Below are positions 17,720-25,489 of a stretch of DNA of 64,000 nucleotides, one piece after another. Both the position numbers and the translations under genes were made by a program. The notes under the pieces are model-generated. The model was not told the origin of the DNA, made no database searches, and saw only the letters and a program-made list of their open reading frames with translations. This stretch comes from JAUWKC01 sp035529895 (GTDB taxonomy: Bacteria; Planctomycetota; Phycisphaerae; Sedimentisphaerales; Anaerobacaceae), in contig DATKVV010000005.1 in assembly GCA_035529895.1 (NCBI GenBank), positions 62,001 through 126,000 on the forward strand. Direction: 5' to 3'. The stretch's first letter is position 1. The number at the start of each line of letters is the position of its first letter.

Positions 17720-19233
17720 TACTCGCGTAATGCCTCATTTATCAAATCTTCGCCTTCAGGTAAGTTATCTTGAGGCAAACAAGGCGTCCCATCGTCGGCG
17801 GCTGCGTTTTTCGCCCCGTTGGTATAAGCACCGTATAACTCGCCGAACTTCTCTTTGGTTCCCTCAAACTTCTTAATTAAGTAATCCACTATGACGTTCT
17901 TTTTTCTCCAGCCCTTTCTATCCAGCAGATACTCATGTCCGCCGTTTGCAATAGCTTCCCGCTCATCATCGTGTTTCAAGTAGTATGCTATCAACTCAAG
18001 GCCTTCCTCATCCGTCTTGAACCAGACTAAATGCCTGCAGTTAATAAACATGTCCTCAATTCCAGGAAAATACCGGATGAGCAAAAATGCCTTGCTCATA
18101 AGTGTTCTGAACGTCCTGCCGGATGTAAAGCCTTCTATAAGGGGGCCATCATACGCAATAACAATCTTCGAACTCATCGCATATTGATGGACTAATTCTT
18201 CCGAAATGAACTCGCTTCTCAGGTTCGACAGATTTAAATCGTCCCATGCCAGACCGATAACAAGCAACCGATTAGGGAATGCCACATCGACTTTCTTGAT
18301 AAATTCTCTTCTCTTTTGATACATGAATTCACCGTTGTCCATTTTCAAGCCGAGGCGGCCCGTGCCCGTAAAAAGAATATCAATATTTTTCTGCCGAACA
18401 TCGGTTTTCGCTTCATGGGCATTGACAAAGGGAGGAATATATTCAACGTTGGATAATCCCTTCCGATTTGCTATGCGGGCAAACCCACCGTCAACGGATA
18501 TGAGTAAATCGACCTGCGTCGCCATTCCCAGATTTTTTATTATGCGGTCGCAATTATAACTACACGCATCACCGTCGCTCGCAACAACATAAACACCCAA
18601 CCTCTCTTTCAACTCCTTCAATGCTTGTAGTCGATATCCAGTCACATTGTTGGGCATCAGTAAGACGATGCCAGGCCGAAATGCTTCGGCTTCTTCTATT
18701 AGTATTTCGCTTGGATCCTTATTCTGCGAGTTACTCCTCCTGATATTCCTGCAGACAAAGGCGCTCAAGACACGATAATCGTTTCTGTCAACGTATACCA
18801 GCAACGAAGGACCGCCACAGTTAAAATGGAGTCTTTTTCTTGCAACAACAGAGGGAGGGTCGTCTTTTTGCAAAATCGGGAATCCCCCGTCTGAAGCGCT
18901 TATGTAGATTTTTAGTACGCGCGACTTTCGACTTGACAAGCCACTACTGAAACACGAATTATGCTGCTGCAACAGTGTTGCCAAAGAGTTCTCCTGCAAA
19001 CTCACCAAATTCCTGAGGCGTTCATTACCCGAAGGCTCCTGGTTGTCCTCTCCGCCCTGCACGTCGATTTCGGATAAGAGCGCCTTTGGATGGGAATGAA
19101 ACGCGCCAGTTTCCGGCTTGAGGTTATTCTCCGCTTCACACTTAGCAATTTCATCGGACAGAATTTTTGCTAATTCATTCCTTTCGCTTAAGATGCCTCT
19201 TAGTCGTTTGCTCTCAATCAGAAAATTATTCAT
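17092..19233 (-). CDS. CgeB-like glycosyltransferase fused to a methyltransferase
   Basis: An N-terminal helical segment (about 1-105) leads into a region resembling CgeB-type GT-B glycosyltransferases. Visible landmarks are EAFRPGIVLLMPNN, VYVVASDGDACSYNCD, NVEYIPPFVNAHEAKTD, IDILFTGTGRLG and IVIAYDGPLIEGFTSGRTFR. The C-terminal 200 residues are the duplicated methyltransferase (VVEFAPGSGVFFEGF). The frame opens at a TTG at 19242, but the ATG at 19233 overlaps the upstream pseudogene stop as ATGA and is the better start (713 residues). It is probably part of flagellar glycan assembly; its exact sugar is unknown. Confidence 0.82.
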   Translation of the reverse strand: MNNFLIESKRLRGILSERNELAKILSDEIAKCEAENNLKPETGAFHSHPKALLSEIDVQGGEDNQEPSGNERLRNLVSLQENSLATLLQQHNSCFSSGLSSRKSRVLKIYISASDGGFPILQKDDPPSVVARKRLHFNCGGPSLLVYVDRNDYRVLSAFVCRNIRRSNSQNKDPSEILIEEAEAFRPGIVLLMPNNVTGYRLQALKELKERLGVYVVASDGDACSYNCDRIIKNLGMATQVDLLISVDGGFARIANRKGLSNVEYIPPFVNAHEAKTDVRQKNIDILFTGTGRLGLKMDNGEFMYQKRREFIKKVDVAFPNRLLVIGLAWDDLNLSNLRSEFISEELVHQYAMSSKIVIAYDGPLIEGFTSGRTFRTLMSKAFLLIRYFPGIEDMFINCRHLVWFKTDEEGLELIAYYLKHDDEREAIANGGHEYLLDRKGWRKKNVIVDYLIKKFEGTKEKFGELYGAYTNGAKNAAADDGTPCLPQDNLPEGEDLINEALREYNFRRWERAYREGYNEATGDHRRYFYNKYLEAIGYYQEVAKAQRVVEFAPGSGVFFEGFIRAAPQKQFFFIDISESNLQRLKARFSGYPNVFYILNDRRQLPLEGIGSIFSFLLCQCMPKSLWIEHLQETCRMLNDGGSYVFQFAFNPGLTANDSIWESLSGSQVYASDQMRAIVGDAGFRQVVLTPPIDLAPLNPDTETVWYLCKAVK

Positions 19234-19645
19234 CTGTTCCAACTAATCCCTTCTCGGTGTTTCAAGTCCGGCCACATAACAAGCGTCATACGGAAAAGGT
19301 ATCCCCCGAGTTTCAGGCGGTCCGGATAATGATCAATGAACTGCAGCAGTTCGAGAGGAAGGAAATGTTCGATCACATGCGACATTATCATAAGGTCGTA
19401 TTAATTAGGACTTTGGTCAAATTCCTCTAACGTCATACAATTCAGTCCACTATCCAGGTTGCTTTTGATCATCGACTCATTTATATCGACACCCACAGCC
19501 TCTAACTCGTTTGCCCGTAAGAGTTGAGATTCTTTCCATATCCACATCCTACATCTAAGATTCGATGTTCACCTCTCAAATTCAGGGAAGCTATTAACTC
19601 GAGCAGATTCCTGTCATGGTTGAACTTCTTTTCGAGATTACTCAT
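19230..19645 (-). pseudogene. Broken class I SAM methyltransferase
   Basis: An ATG at 19645, one base after the upstream gene's stop, begins MSNLEKKFNHDRNLLELI and reaches motif I, ILDVGCGYGKN. The frame then hits TAG at 19502. One frame shift restores the protein: LRANELEAVGVDINESM, then, after an internal TAA, YDLMIMSHVIEHF and LKLGGYLFRMTLVMWPDL. The restored frame ends in TGA at 19230, overlapping the next gene start. One frameshift plus one nonsense codon make this a decayed methyltransferase still in operon register. Sequencing error could explain the frameshift but hardly both lesions. Confidence 0.8.
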
Positions 19646-19646
19646 G

Positions 19647-20774
19647 CTAATCGTCTAGAGGTCCACCTGCTCCTGCCTTAACCGCCAAGCTGTTCTGATG
19701 ATTACGGAAATTCAGATTGGTAACTTCGAAAGCATTGAGACCTTTGAGCAGGCCTCTGATTTCATCGTCACCCGGATGAATTTTCAGAAAGTCTGAATAT
19801 ACATCCTTTGTTTCACTTGCCATTCCGAGAGATTTGAGAAGCTTGCCGCAGTTAAAAACAAACAAACGGTTCCCTGGCTCCAGCCTCATAGCCTTCTCGA
19901 AATGCTTCAAGGCCAAGTCGTGATTTGATTTTTGAAAGTATACTACTCCAAGATTGTTGTGAGGACGAGCAAATTCAGGGTCGAGCCTGACGGAATGCAA
20001 GAAGGCTGCTTCTGCATTATCGGCATCCCCCGCATTGAACAAATCTTCGCCATCCGCATTGAAAAAACGCGCGGCATTCCGGGCGTTTTCCAAAGAACGG
20101 TCCTGTAGTAAAGGACTACCTTCATCGTGTCTTACGATATGAACACCGTACCATCCGCTATTCCATTCAGGGAAATCACCTATCTTATCTACCCACAGTA
20201 TCCTGCCATGGGCCTTTTCCACAAATGAATTCATCTTTGCCAAAGAACGAAGTACTGCCCCAACCTTCATAGTCCCGCTTGTCGCTTTATATAAATCGTA
20301 CCTCGCGCTTAATGAATACGCAAACTGCATGGCAAATATTCCATCAGGCTTCAAACTTCTTATCACTGCGCCCATCTGGTCGAACAAGTCTTCATCGTTC
20401 ATATGCTGTGTGACTAAATTGGAAATAGCCAAATCGAAGAAACTATCCGGAAGTTGCGCTAATTGGGTGGGCGACCAAGTTCCAGCAATCATTTTTCTCA
20501 CTCTATCCAAGGCAACTTCGGAGATATCGAGGGCGTGAACCGTGCATCCTATTGCCACTAATTCTTGTGTACAGTACCCAAGACCTACCCCGATGTTTAA
20601 AACAACCTGACCATAACGGATCTTGTCTGCGATATTTAAACGTTCCCAGACTTCGGGGCCTTTACTGCCGGTCAAGTACCAAGAGTTGTTGCTCTGGCAA
20701 TAATCCCACCACTCGTTGACAGACATGTCAGCATTGTTAAGATTGCCATCCTGAATGCTGCTCTTGATTTTCAT
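19647..20774 (-). CDS. SAM methyltransferase with C-terminal TPRs
   Basis: Residues about 40-170 form a class I methyltransferase (VLNIGVGLGYCTQELVAIG as motif I, then VHALDISEVAL and SFFDLAISNLVTQH). Motif I has Asn and Val where Asp and Cys are usual. Residues about 235-350 carry TPR units such as AEAAFLHSVRLDPEFARPHN and ALKHFEKAMRLEPGNRLFVF. The ATG at 20774 follows AGGAGACGGCTGAC. Its 3' end abuts the methyltransferase pseudogene. The TPRs may dock the enzyme on other cluster proteins, which is an inference. Confidence 0.85.
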   Translation of the reverse strand: MKIKSSIQDGNLNNADMSVNEWWDYCQSNNSWYLTGSKGPEVWERLNIADKIRYGQVVLNIGVGLGYCTQELVAIGCTVHALDISEVALDRVRKMIAGTWSPTQLAQLPDSFFDLAISNLVTQHMNDEDLFDQMGAVIRSLKPDGIFAMQFAYSLSARYDLYKATSGTMKVGAVLRSLAKMNSFVEKAHGRILWVDKIGDFPEWNSGWYGVHIVRHDEGSPLLQDRSLENARNAARFFNADGEDLFNAGDADNAEAAFLHSVRLDPEFARPHNNLGVVYFQKSNHDLALKHFEKAMRLEPGNRLFVFNCGKLLKSLGMASETKDVYSDFLKIHPGDDEIRGLLKGLNAFEVTNLNFRNHQNSLAVKAGAGGPLDD

Positions 20775-20851
20775 GTCAGCCGTCTCCTATATTTCGAACA
20801 AACCGCTATTCTTGTGGCCTTGTGCGACGGAGGCATACCAAAGGACCGTCG

Positions 20852-21961
20852 TTAAGAACCACGAATAGGGTTCATATTTGACCTGTGCAGATACCCCAAC
20901 AAAATCTTAATGACAGTGTCGCTAACGTTTTCTGTCAGATACTCCGGCGGAGCCTTCCATTGTCCCTTCAGACCCAACACAGTGTGAACACACCGAATTA
21001 CACTCTCCGCTTCAGCGCCGCTGAGAATATTGCTGCCGCATTCGAGCGTCTCAGGGCGTTCGGTCACATCGCGGATGGTGACGGCGGGAACCCTGAATAT
21101 CGCACATTCTTCCTGCACGGTTCCACTGTCGCTGAGGACACAAAGGGCGCTTCGCTCAAGCGCAATAAAATCGAAAAAACCGAAGGGAGGCATAAAACAA
21201 ACTTTCTCGTTGTTTGCCAACACACCGAACTCCGCCATCCGCTTTTTTGTACGAGGGTGGGTGCTTACAATTACGGGGACGCCGTATTCTTTCTGCAGTC
21301 CATCCAACGCAGTTACTACGCCGCTTAATCTTTCTCTTACGTCCACATTTTCCTCGCGATGCATCGTAACGAGAAAATACCGCTGCACTTCAAGCTTCAA
21401 TTCTTGGAGAATCAAAGAGCGTCGTATCTGCGCATCGTAATGCTGAATCACCTCATAAATGGGATTGCCGGTAACGTAAATTCGCTCGCCTCGAATTCCT
21501 TCGCGCAACAGATTTGCACGGCTGCGCTCGGTATAAGGCAGAAGCACATCGCTCGAATGGTCGATAATGCGGCGATTAACCTCTTCGGGAACGCGGTCGT
21601 CATAACAGCGATTTCCGGCCTCCATATGATATACGGGTATGCCCATCCGCTTGGCCATGATTGCCGCCATGCTGCTGTTCGTATCGCCCAAAACCAGGAA
21701 TTTGTCCGGCTTTTCATCTTTCAGAACTTCTTCCATCCGCGTCAAAATAGCGCCGATCTGCTCGCCGAACGTACCCTTGGCGCCCAGGAAACAATCCGGT
21801 TTTCTAACTTCAAGCTGCTGGAAAAAAATGTCGTTGAGATTAAAGTCGTAGTTTTGGCCGGTATGCACGAGCACGTGGTCGCACGTTTTGTCAAGCTTGG
21901 GAATAATGCAGCTTAGACGTATAATCTCCGGTCTGGTACCAAGAATCGTAAGGATTTTCAT
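20852..21961 (-). CDS. wecB: UDP-N-acetylglucosamine 2-epimerase family (WecB/CapG-like)
   Basis: The protein is 369 residues, the family length. Motifs are ILTILGTRPEIIRLS at the N-terminus, LVLGDTNSSMAA, VYHMEAGNRCYDDRVPEEVN, TGNPIYEV, TMHREENVD and LSDSGTVQEECA. The family interconverts UDP-GlcNAc/UDP-ManNAc or the corresponding L-FucNAc precursors. It overlaps the upstream reductase by ATGA, so the two are translated together. With the reductase and cupin next to it, the set recalls CapF/CapG of UDP-L-FucNAc synthesis, but the substrate is not proven. Confidence 0.93.
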   Translation of the reverse strand: MKILTILGTRPEIIRLSCIIPKLDKTCDHVLVHTGQNYDFNLNDIFFQQLEVRKPDCFLGAKGTFGEQIGAILTRMEEVLKDEKPDKFLVLGDTNSSMAAIMAKRMGIPVYHMEAGNRCYDDRVPEEVNRRIIDHSSDVLLPYTERSRANLLREGIRGERIYVTGNPIYEVIQHYDAQIRRSLILQELKLEVQRYFLVTMHREENVDVRERLSGVVTALDGLQKEYGVPVIVSTHPRTKKRMAEFGVLANNEKVCFMPPFGFFDFIALERSALCVLSDSGTVQEECAIFRVPAVTIRDVTERPETLECGSNILSGAEAESVIRCVHTVLGLKGQWKAPPEYLTENVSDTVIKILLGYLHRSNMNPIRGS

Positions 21962-22890
21962 AGCAATAAATCCTTTAACCTGTATTCAAAAGCTGCCATC
22001 TCTTCGACCATTTCTTCAACCGTCGGCGGATGCACTCCGTATCCCGCATTCTTCCACAGTTTGGCGTTCAACTCCTCATTTTCCGTGGCGAGCCTTCTAT
22101 CAATCACAATCGGTGCATTGGTCGGCGTGATTTCAATATCAGCACGGTCGTACCATTGCGCAAAGCAGCGTAAAAGGTCGTGTTTTGTTATATCCCCACT
22201 TGGAATCACATGCTGAATACGGGGCAAAGATGTATTATTCTTAATAATTCCCTGACAAATCTTTGCGAAATGCAGCGTTGTAACGCCGTTCCACAAATGA
22301 TTTACAAAGCCCGATACCTTCGCATCAGGAGGCTGCCGCCTAAACCATTCAAGCAACGAGACATAGCTTTTCGGCTCAGGGCCGATTATCGAACAGCGAA
22401 GATGACCCACATTCGGCAGCAATACCTCACCCAGGCTTTTGGTTTTGCCGTAAACGTCAAGCGCATCGTGCTTGTCTCTTTCCACATAATGTCCCTTATT
22501 ACCTGAGTAGACGCAATCTGTGGCAATCTGCAGAATACGCGCCTGGTCAAAGGTCCGCGCCAACCAGTGTGGAAAGGCGGCATTTATCAAAATTGCGCGT
22601 TCGACCTCTGCCGCGCGGTCGTCGTGAGCGTAAGGCTTGATTACGCCTATCGCATTGACAACCCAATCAGGTTTTCCCAAATCACAAAGCTGCTGGACTG
22701 TGCCGACTTCTTCTTCGACTTCGAGCAAACGCCATTCAACATTTTTTATACATTCGCAAGCCTTCTTAATAAGCTCCGGCGAACGTACGGCGGCAGTAAC
22801 GGACAAATCCTCGTCACAAGAGAGGAAATCCGTCACCATAGAGCCGAGCATGCCGCTCGCACCGAGAATAAGAACACTGCGCCTGTTCAC
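21958..22890 (-). CDS. RmlD/CapF-type nucleotide-sugar reductase (SDR)
   Basis: The 310-residue extended SDR has the nucleotide-binding loop VLILGASGMLGSMVTDFL at the N-terminus and the catalytic pair in DVYGKTKSLGEVLL. The region DCVYSGNKGHYVERDKH resembles RmlD. It starts at GTG 22890 with GAGAGG upstream. It overlaps the epimerase start by ATGA. It probably reduces a 4-keto sugar nucleotide, as RmlD and the N-terminal half of CapF do. Confidence 0.88.
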   Translation of the reverse strand: MNRRSVLILGASGMLGSMVTDFLSCDEDLSVTAAVRSPELIKKACECIKNVEWRLLEVEEEVGTVQQLCDLGKPDWVVNAIGVIKPYAHDDRAAEVERAILINAAFPHWLARTFDQARILQIATDCVYSGNKGHYVERDKHDALDVYGKTKSLGEVLLPNVGHLRCSIIGPEPKSYVSLLEWFRRQPPDAKVSGFVNHLWNGVTTLHFAKICQGIIKNNTSLPRIQHVIPSGDITKHDLLRCFAQWYDRADIEITPTNAPIVIDRRLATENEELNAKLWKNAGYGVHPPTVEEMVEEMAAFEYRLKDLLL

Positions 22891-22914
22891 AACAATTTCC
22901 TCTCACAGATATTC

Positions 22915-23358
22915 TTATCGCTCAGTAATGTTCCAGATATCCCAGTACCTGGCGTCGAAGCGAATATCATCTTTACCGCTTTCTTCGAGGGCAGCCGTCG
23001 AGAAAAACATCAATTTCAGGTCAGAGGTAAGTGACATGAAACCATTGGCGTATCCCGGGGGGATATAAAGGACCTGCGGCTTTTTTGCGGAAATCACATA
23101 GCGCTCGACGGGCAAATCTCTGGATGGTTTTTCCCAATTGTCGATTTTTACGGCGCCGATAATAGCGGCTCCCGAAACTGCCGTTACATATTTTGCTTCA
23201 TGTCTATGAGCATGCCACGCGCGCACGAAACCGGCCTTGTGATTAGACACTACATAGAAGCGCTTGACGCCCTCGAAATCGAAATCATTAACGAAAACTG
23301 TTTCACCCCGGTCATCCACCGCCAACCCGCCGCTGAAAATATGGACTTTATCTTTCAT
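22915..23358 (-). CDS. RmlC/CapF-type sugar epimerase cupin
   Basis: This 147-residue cupin has the histidine-rich barrel motif AWHAHRHEAKYVTAVSG and YIPPGYANGFMSL, close to the cupin half of CapF and to RmlC-like proteins. The frame is open to a TTG at 23382, but the ATG at 23358 follows GGGAAAG at good spacing. In CapF the reductase and cupin are one protein; here the neighbouring reductase and this cupin are separate adjacent genes. It likely epimerises a 4-keto-hexose nucleotide. Confidence 0.85.
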   Translation of the reverse strand: MKDKVHIFSGGLAVDDRGETVFVNDFDFEGVKRFYVVSNHKAGFVRAWHAHRHEAKYVTAVSGAAIIGAVKIDNWEKPSRDLPVERYVISAKKPQVLYIPPGYANGFMSLTSDLKLMFFSTAALEESGKDDIRFDARYWDIWNITER

Positions 23359-23395
23359 CGTGCTTTCCCGGTAATCTTCCAATATGAATAGTGCC

Positions 23396-24343
23396 TCAAA
23401 CGTGCAGCAACTCCGGTACGCGCTGTTTCAAAAAAGCCTGATTGGCATACCGGGGATTGGAAACATCCTTGAGGCGTCTTGTCTCTATTAATTCCTTAAT
23501 TTCGATAATGCCGTCGTCAATCGAATACGTTGGTCTCCAGCCAAGCTGCGACCGCGCTTTGTCGCTGCAGACGCGATAATTTCGAGCATCCTGAAATTCG
23601 ATATCGGTCCTGGTCACCACCGTATCCGGGAAATGGTTTCGCACCTGATACGCCAAATCCACAATTCGGACATTCTGGCGGTGCAAATTATAAGTTCCTG
23701 CGTATTTAGTATCAATATAGTCAACTATTGCTCTTGCCACATCCTTTACATGCATGAGCGGCCGAAACTGCTCGCCCCCAAACACTGTTAACTCCCCCTC
23801 AATCGCGGCTCGAACCGTTAAGACGTTTACGACCAGGTCGAGACGCAAACGCGCAAACAGGTCGCTGACGCCGAACAAAGTGCCGAGCCTAAAGATTAGC
23901 GCATTCTTGTCCTGCAAATGCTGCTCGGCGGCCAACTTGGTGGCGGCATAAACCGAAAGAGGCTGGGTCGGCGACTCTTCCGTAAGTATGCCGTCCTGGG
24001 CTCCGTACACGGAACAGGTTGAGGTAAAAATTATCCTGCCGTTGTAGTTTTCACAAAGCCGCCGGACCGTATTCTGGTTGATTTCGATGCTCAACTGGGG
24101 ATTGATGGCACACGCTCCATCGCCCACCAAGGCTGCCAGCCAAACGACGGCATCCGCCCATTCCAACTGTTTCTCCAGCCGCTCGCAGTCTCGAACGTCG
24201 CCGTAGATAAACTCAACCGGCTTGCGATATGACTCTTCGTACAGCAGGGAATCATAGACACGAGTGTTGTGATTTGTCGTTTGCAGAATATCCGTTACCG
24301 CCCCGCCGATATAACCGGCGCCGCCTACGACTAAAATATTCAT
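23396..24343 (-). CDS. NAD-dependent sugar-nucleotide epimerase/dehydratase
   Basis: This extended SDR has the cofactor loop ILVVGGAGYIGGAVTDIL at residue 1, the aspartate-containing GDVRD, and the catalytic TSTCSVYG and YAATK. The family includes UDP-glucose 4-epimerase and related dehydratases. A GTG at 24355 extends the frame by four codons, but the ATG at 24343 has GGAG upstream and puts the cofactor loop at the N-terminus (315 residues). It is the first of four adjacent nucleotide-sugar genes, and probably makes or modifies a sugar donor for the cluster. Confidence 0.88.
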   Translation of the reverse strand: MNILVVGGAGYIGGAVTDILQTTNHNTRVYDSLLYEESYRKPVEFIYGDVRDCERLEKQLEWADAVVWLAALVGDGACAINPQLSIEINQNTVRRLCENYNGRIIFTSTCSVYGAQDGILTEESPTQPLSVYAATKLAAEQHLQDKNALIFRLGTLFGVSDLFARLRLDLVVNVLTVRAAIEGELTVFGGEQFRPLMHVKDVARAIVDYIDTKYAGTYNLHRQNVRIVDLAYQVRNHFPDTVVTRTDIEFQDARNYRVCSDKARSQLGWRPTYSIDDGIIEIKELIETRRLKDVSNPRYANQAFLKQRVPELLHV

Positions 24344-24394
24344 ATGTCTTATCACTCCATTGATAAAATAAATCCAAATTCAAACGCCAGTTAT

Positions 24395-24505
24395 TCAAAT
24401 ACCGTACTTTCTACTGACAAAGGCATAGACATAAGCACTCCGCGTGGACCATAGTTCCTCAGAGTATTTCACACTTCGAAACGCTTTTTGCTCATAATCA
24501 GACAT
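24395..24505 (-). CDS. Small translationally coupled protein, 36 aa, unknown
   Basis: The ATG at 24505 overlaps the stop of the FliT-like gene (shared ATGTCTGA), the pattern of coupled translation. The frame reads MSDYEQKAFRSVKYSEELWS, ends in RKYGI, and has no internal stop. It fills most of the 154-base gap before the next gene's start. It is rich in Tyr, Ser and Lys and has no recognised family. It could be a real small protein or a relic of a longer gene. Confidence 0.42.
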   Translation of the reverse strand: MSDYEQKAFRSVKYSEELWSTRSAYVYAFVSRKYGI

Positions 24506-24809
24506 TTTCACGATAGACCCCTACGGTCTTCTTGCCTCTGCGAATCCGTTTCAGTTTCTCAGCGGTATCCGCTCGCTGAGCTGCAAGGGCCAGGCATAAG
24601 CCATCGTATAATTTTTGCAATCGCGCCCGTCGATATTCGAATTCAGGCAATTCAAGAATCCCCATCTTGGCTATTTCGCCGACAAGAGAATCGGCCCGTC
24701 GGCTCAAGACCTCCACATTGCTAATGCTGCCCTGTTGGGCGCATTCTGTTTGCCTTTCCAATAGGGCCTGTAAGTGATCCAGCAGTTCTATCTGCTTGCC
24801 TGTACTCAT
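24498..24809 (-). CDS. FliT/FlgN-like flagellar export chaperone
   Basis: The protein is 103 residues and all-helical by pattern: IELLDHLQALLERQTECAQQ, then RRADSLVGEIAKMGIL and RLQKLYDGLCLALAAQ. This matches the size and build of FliT and FlgN, which hold hook-associated proteins before export. Sequence signals are weak, so the call rests on size, helix pattern and locus. It overlaps the TPR gene by ATGA. Confidence 0.6.
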   Translation of the reverse strand: MSTGKQIELLDHLQALLERQTECAQQGSISNVEVLSRRADSLVGEIAKMGILELPEFEYRRARLQKLYDGLCLALAAQRADTAEKLKRIRRGKKTVGVYRENV

Positions 24810-25489
24810 CCAATCTGAGCTCCTGCACGGTGTCCCATCCGGGCCACATTATGCTCGACTTCCTCAAGCAGGTTAGCCGCATCCCTGTTTGCGGGGTCCA
24901 AAGCCAGGACGTCGAGAAGGACTTTTCGGGCCTGGTCAAACCGGCCGTCTTTCATATATAGCGCCGCCAGAGAAAACATGACGGAAGTATCGCCGGGGTG
25001 CATGTTTAGATACACTTCCAGATAGTAGATGACTTTTGCAAATGAGCCCATTTGACAGGAGGTTTGAAACAGTCCCAAAAGCGCTATCGGATTATCGCAA
25101 TTTAGCTCGAGGCATTTCAAATACATATCAAAAGCACGTTCGTAATCCGCTCTCTGCTGGGCGACCATAGCCAAGCCGGCATAGGCCTTTGCACAATTGA
25201 CATCAAGCCTGCAGGCAACCCTGAAGGCTATTTCAGCCTCATCAAGAAGATTCTTCTGCAGCGAGACCACTCCGAGCCCGACGTATGGGGCCGGCTCATC
25301 AGGCCCCAGTGATGTTGCCTTCTCATAGCAGTTTTGTGCCTTTGCGTAGTCGCCGACAGAAGTGTAACAGTCCCCAAGCTCCTGCAGGACTTCGTAATGC
25401 TGGGTGGGGGCACACTCTTCGATAATGTTTTGCTCGAACGCCATCTTGCGACTTAACGCAAAATCGGAACCCTCTTCAGTTATGTCCAT
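24806..25489 (-). CDS. TPR-repeat protein
   Basis: The 227 residues are mostly tandem TPRs: LGDCYTSVGDYAKAQNCYEK, APYVGLGVVSLQKNLLDEAE, AYAGLAMVAQQRADYERAFD, then two or three further units to about residue 210. No catalytic domain is seen. The ATG at 25489 has GAAGGAAGAG upstream and overlaps the preceding glycosyltransferase gene by ten bases; the stop overlaps the FliT-like start. Tight coupling to both suggests a scaffold linking glycosylation and chaperone-bound export substrate, which is an inference. Confidence 0.85.
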   Translation of the reverse strand: MDITEEGSDFALSRKMAFEQNIIEECAPTQHYEVLQELGDCYTSVGDYAKAQNCYEKATSLGPDEPAPYVGLGVVSLQKNLLDEAEIAFRVACRLDVNCAKAYAGLAMVAQQRADYERAFDMYLKCLELNCDNPIALLGLFQTSCQMGSFAKVIYYLEVYLNMHPGDTSVMFSLAALYMKDGRFDQARKVLLDVLALDPANRDAANLLEEVEHNVARMGHRAGAQIG

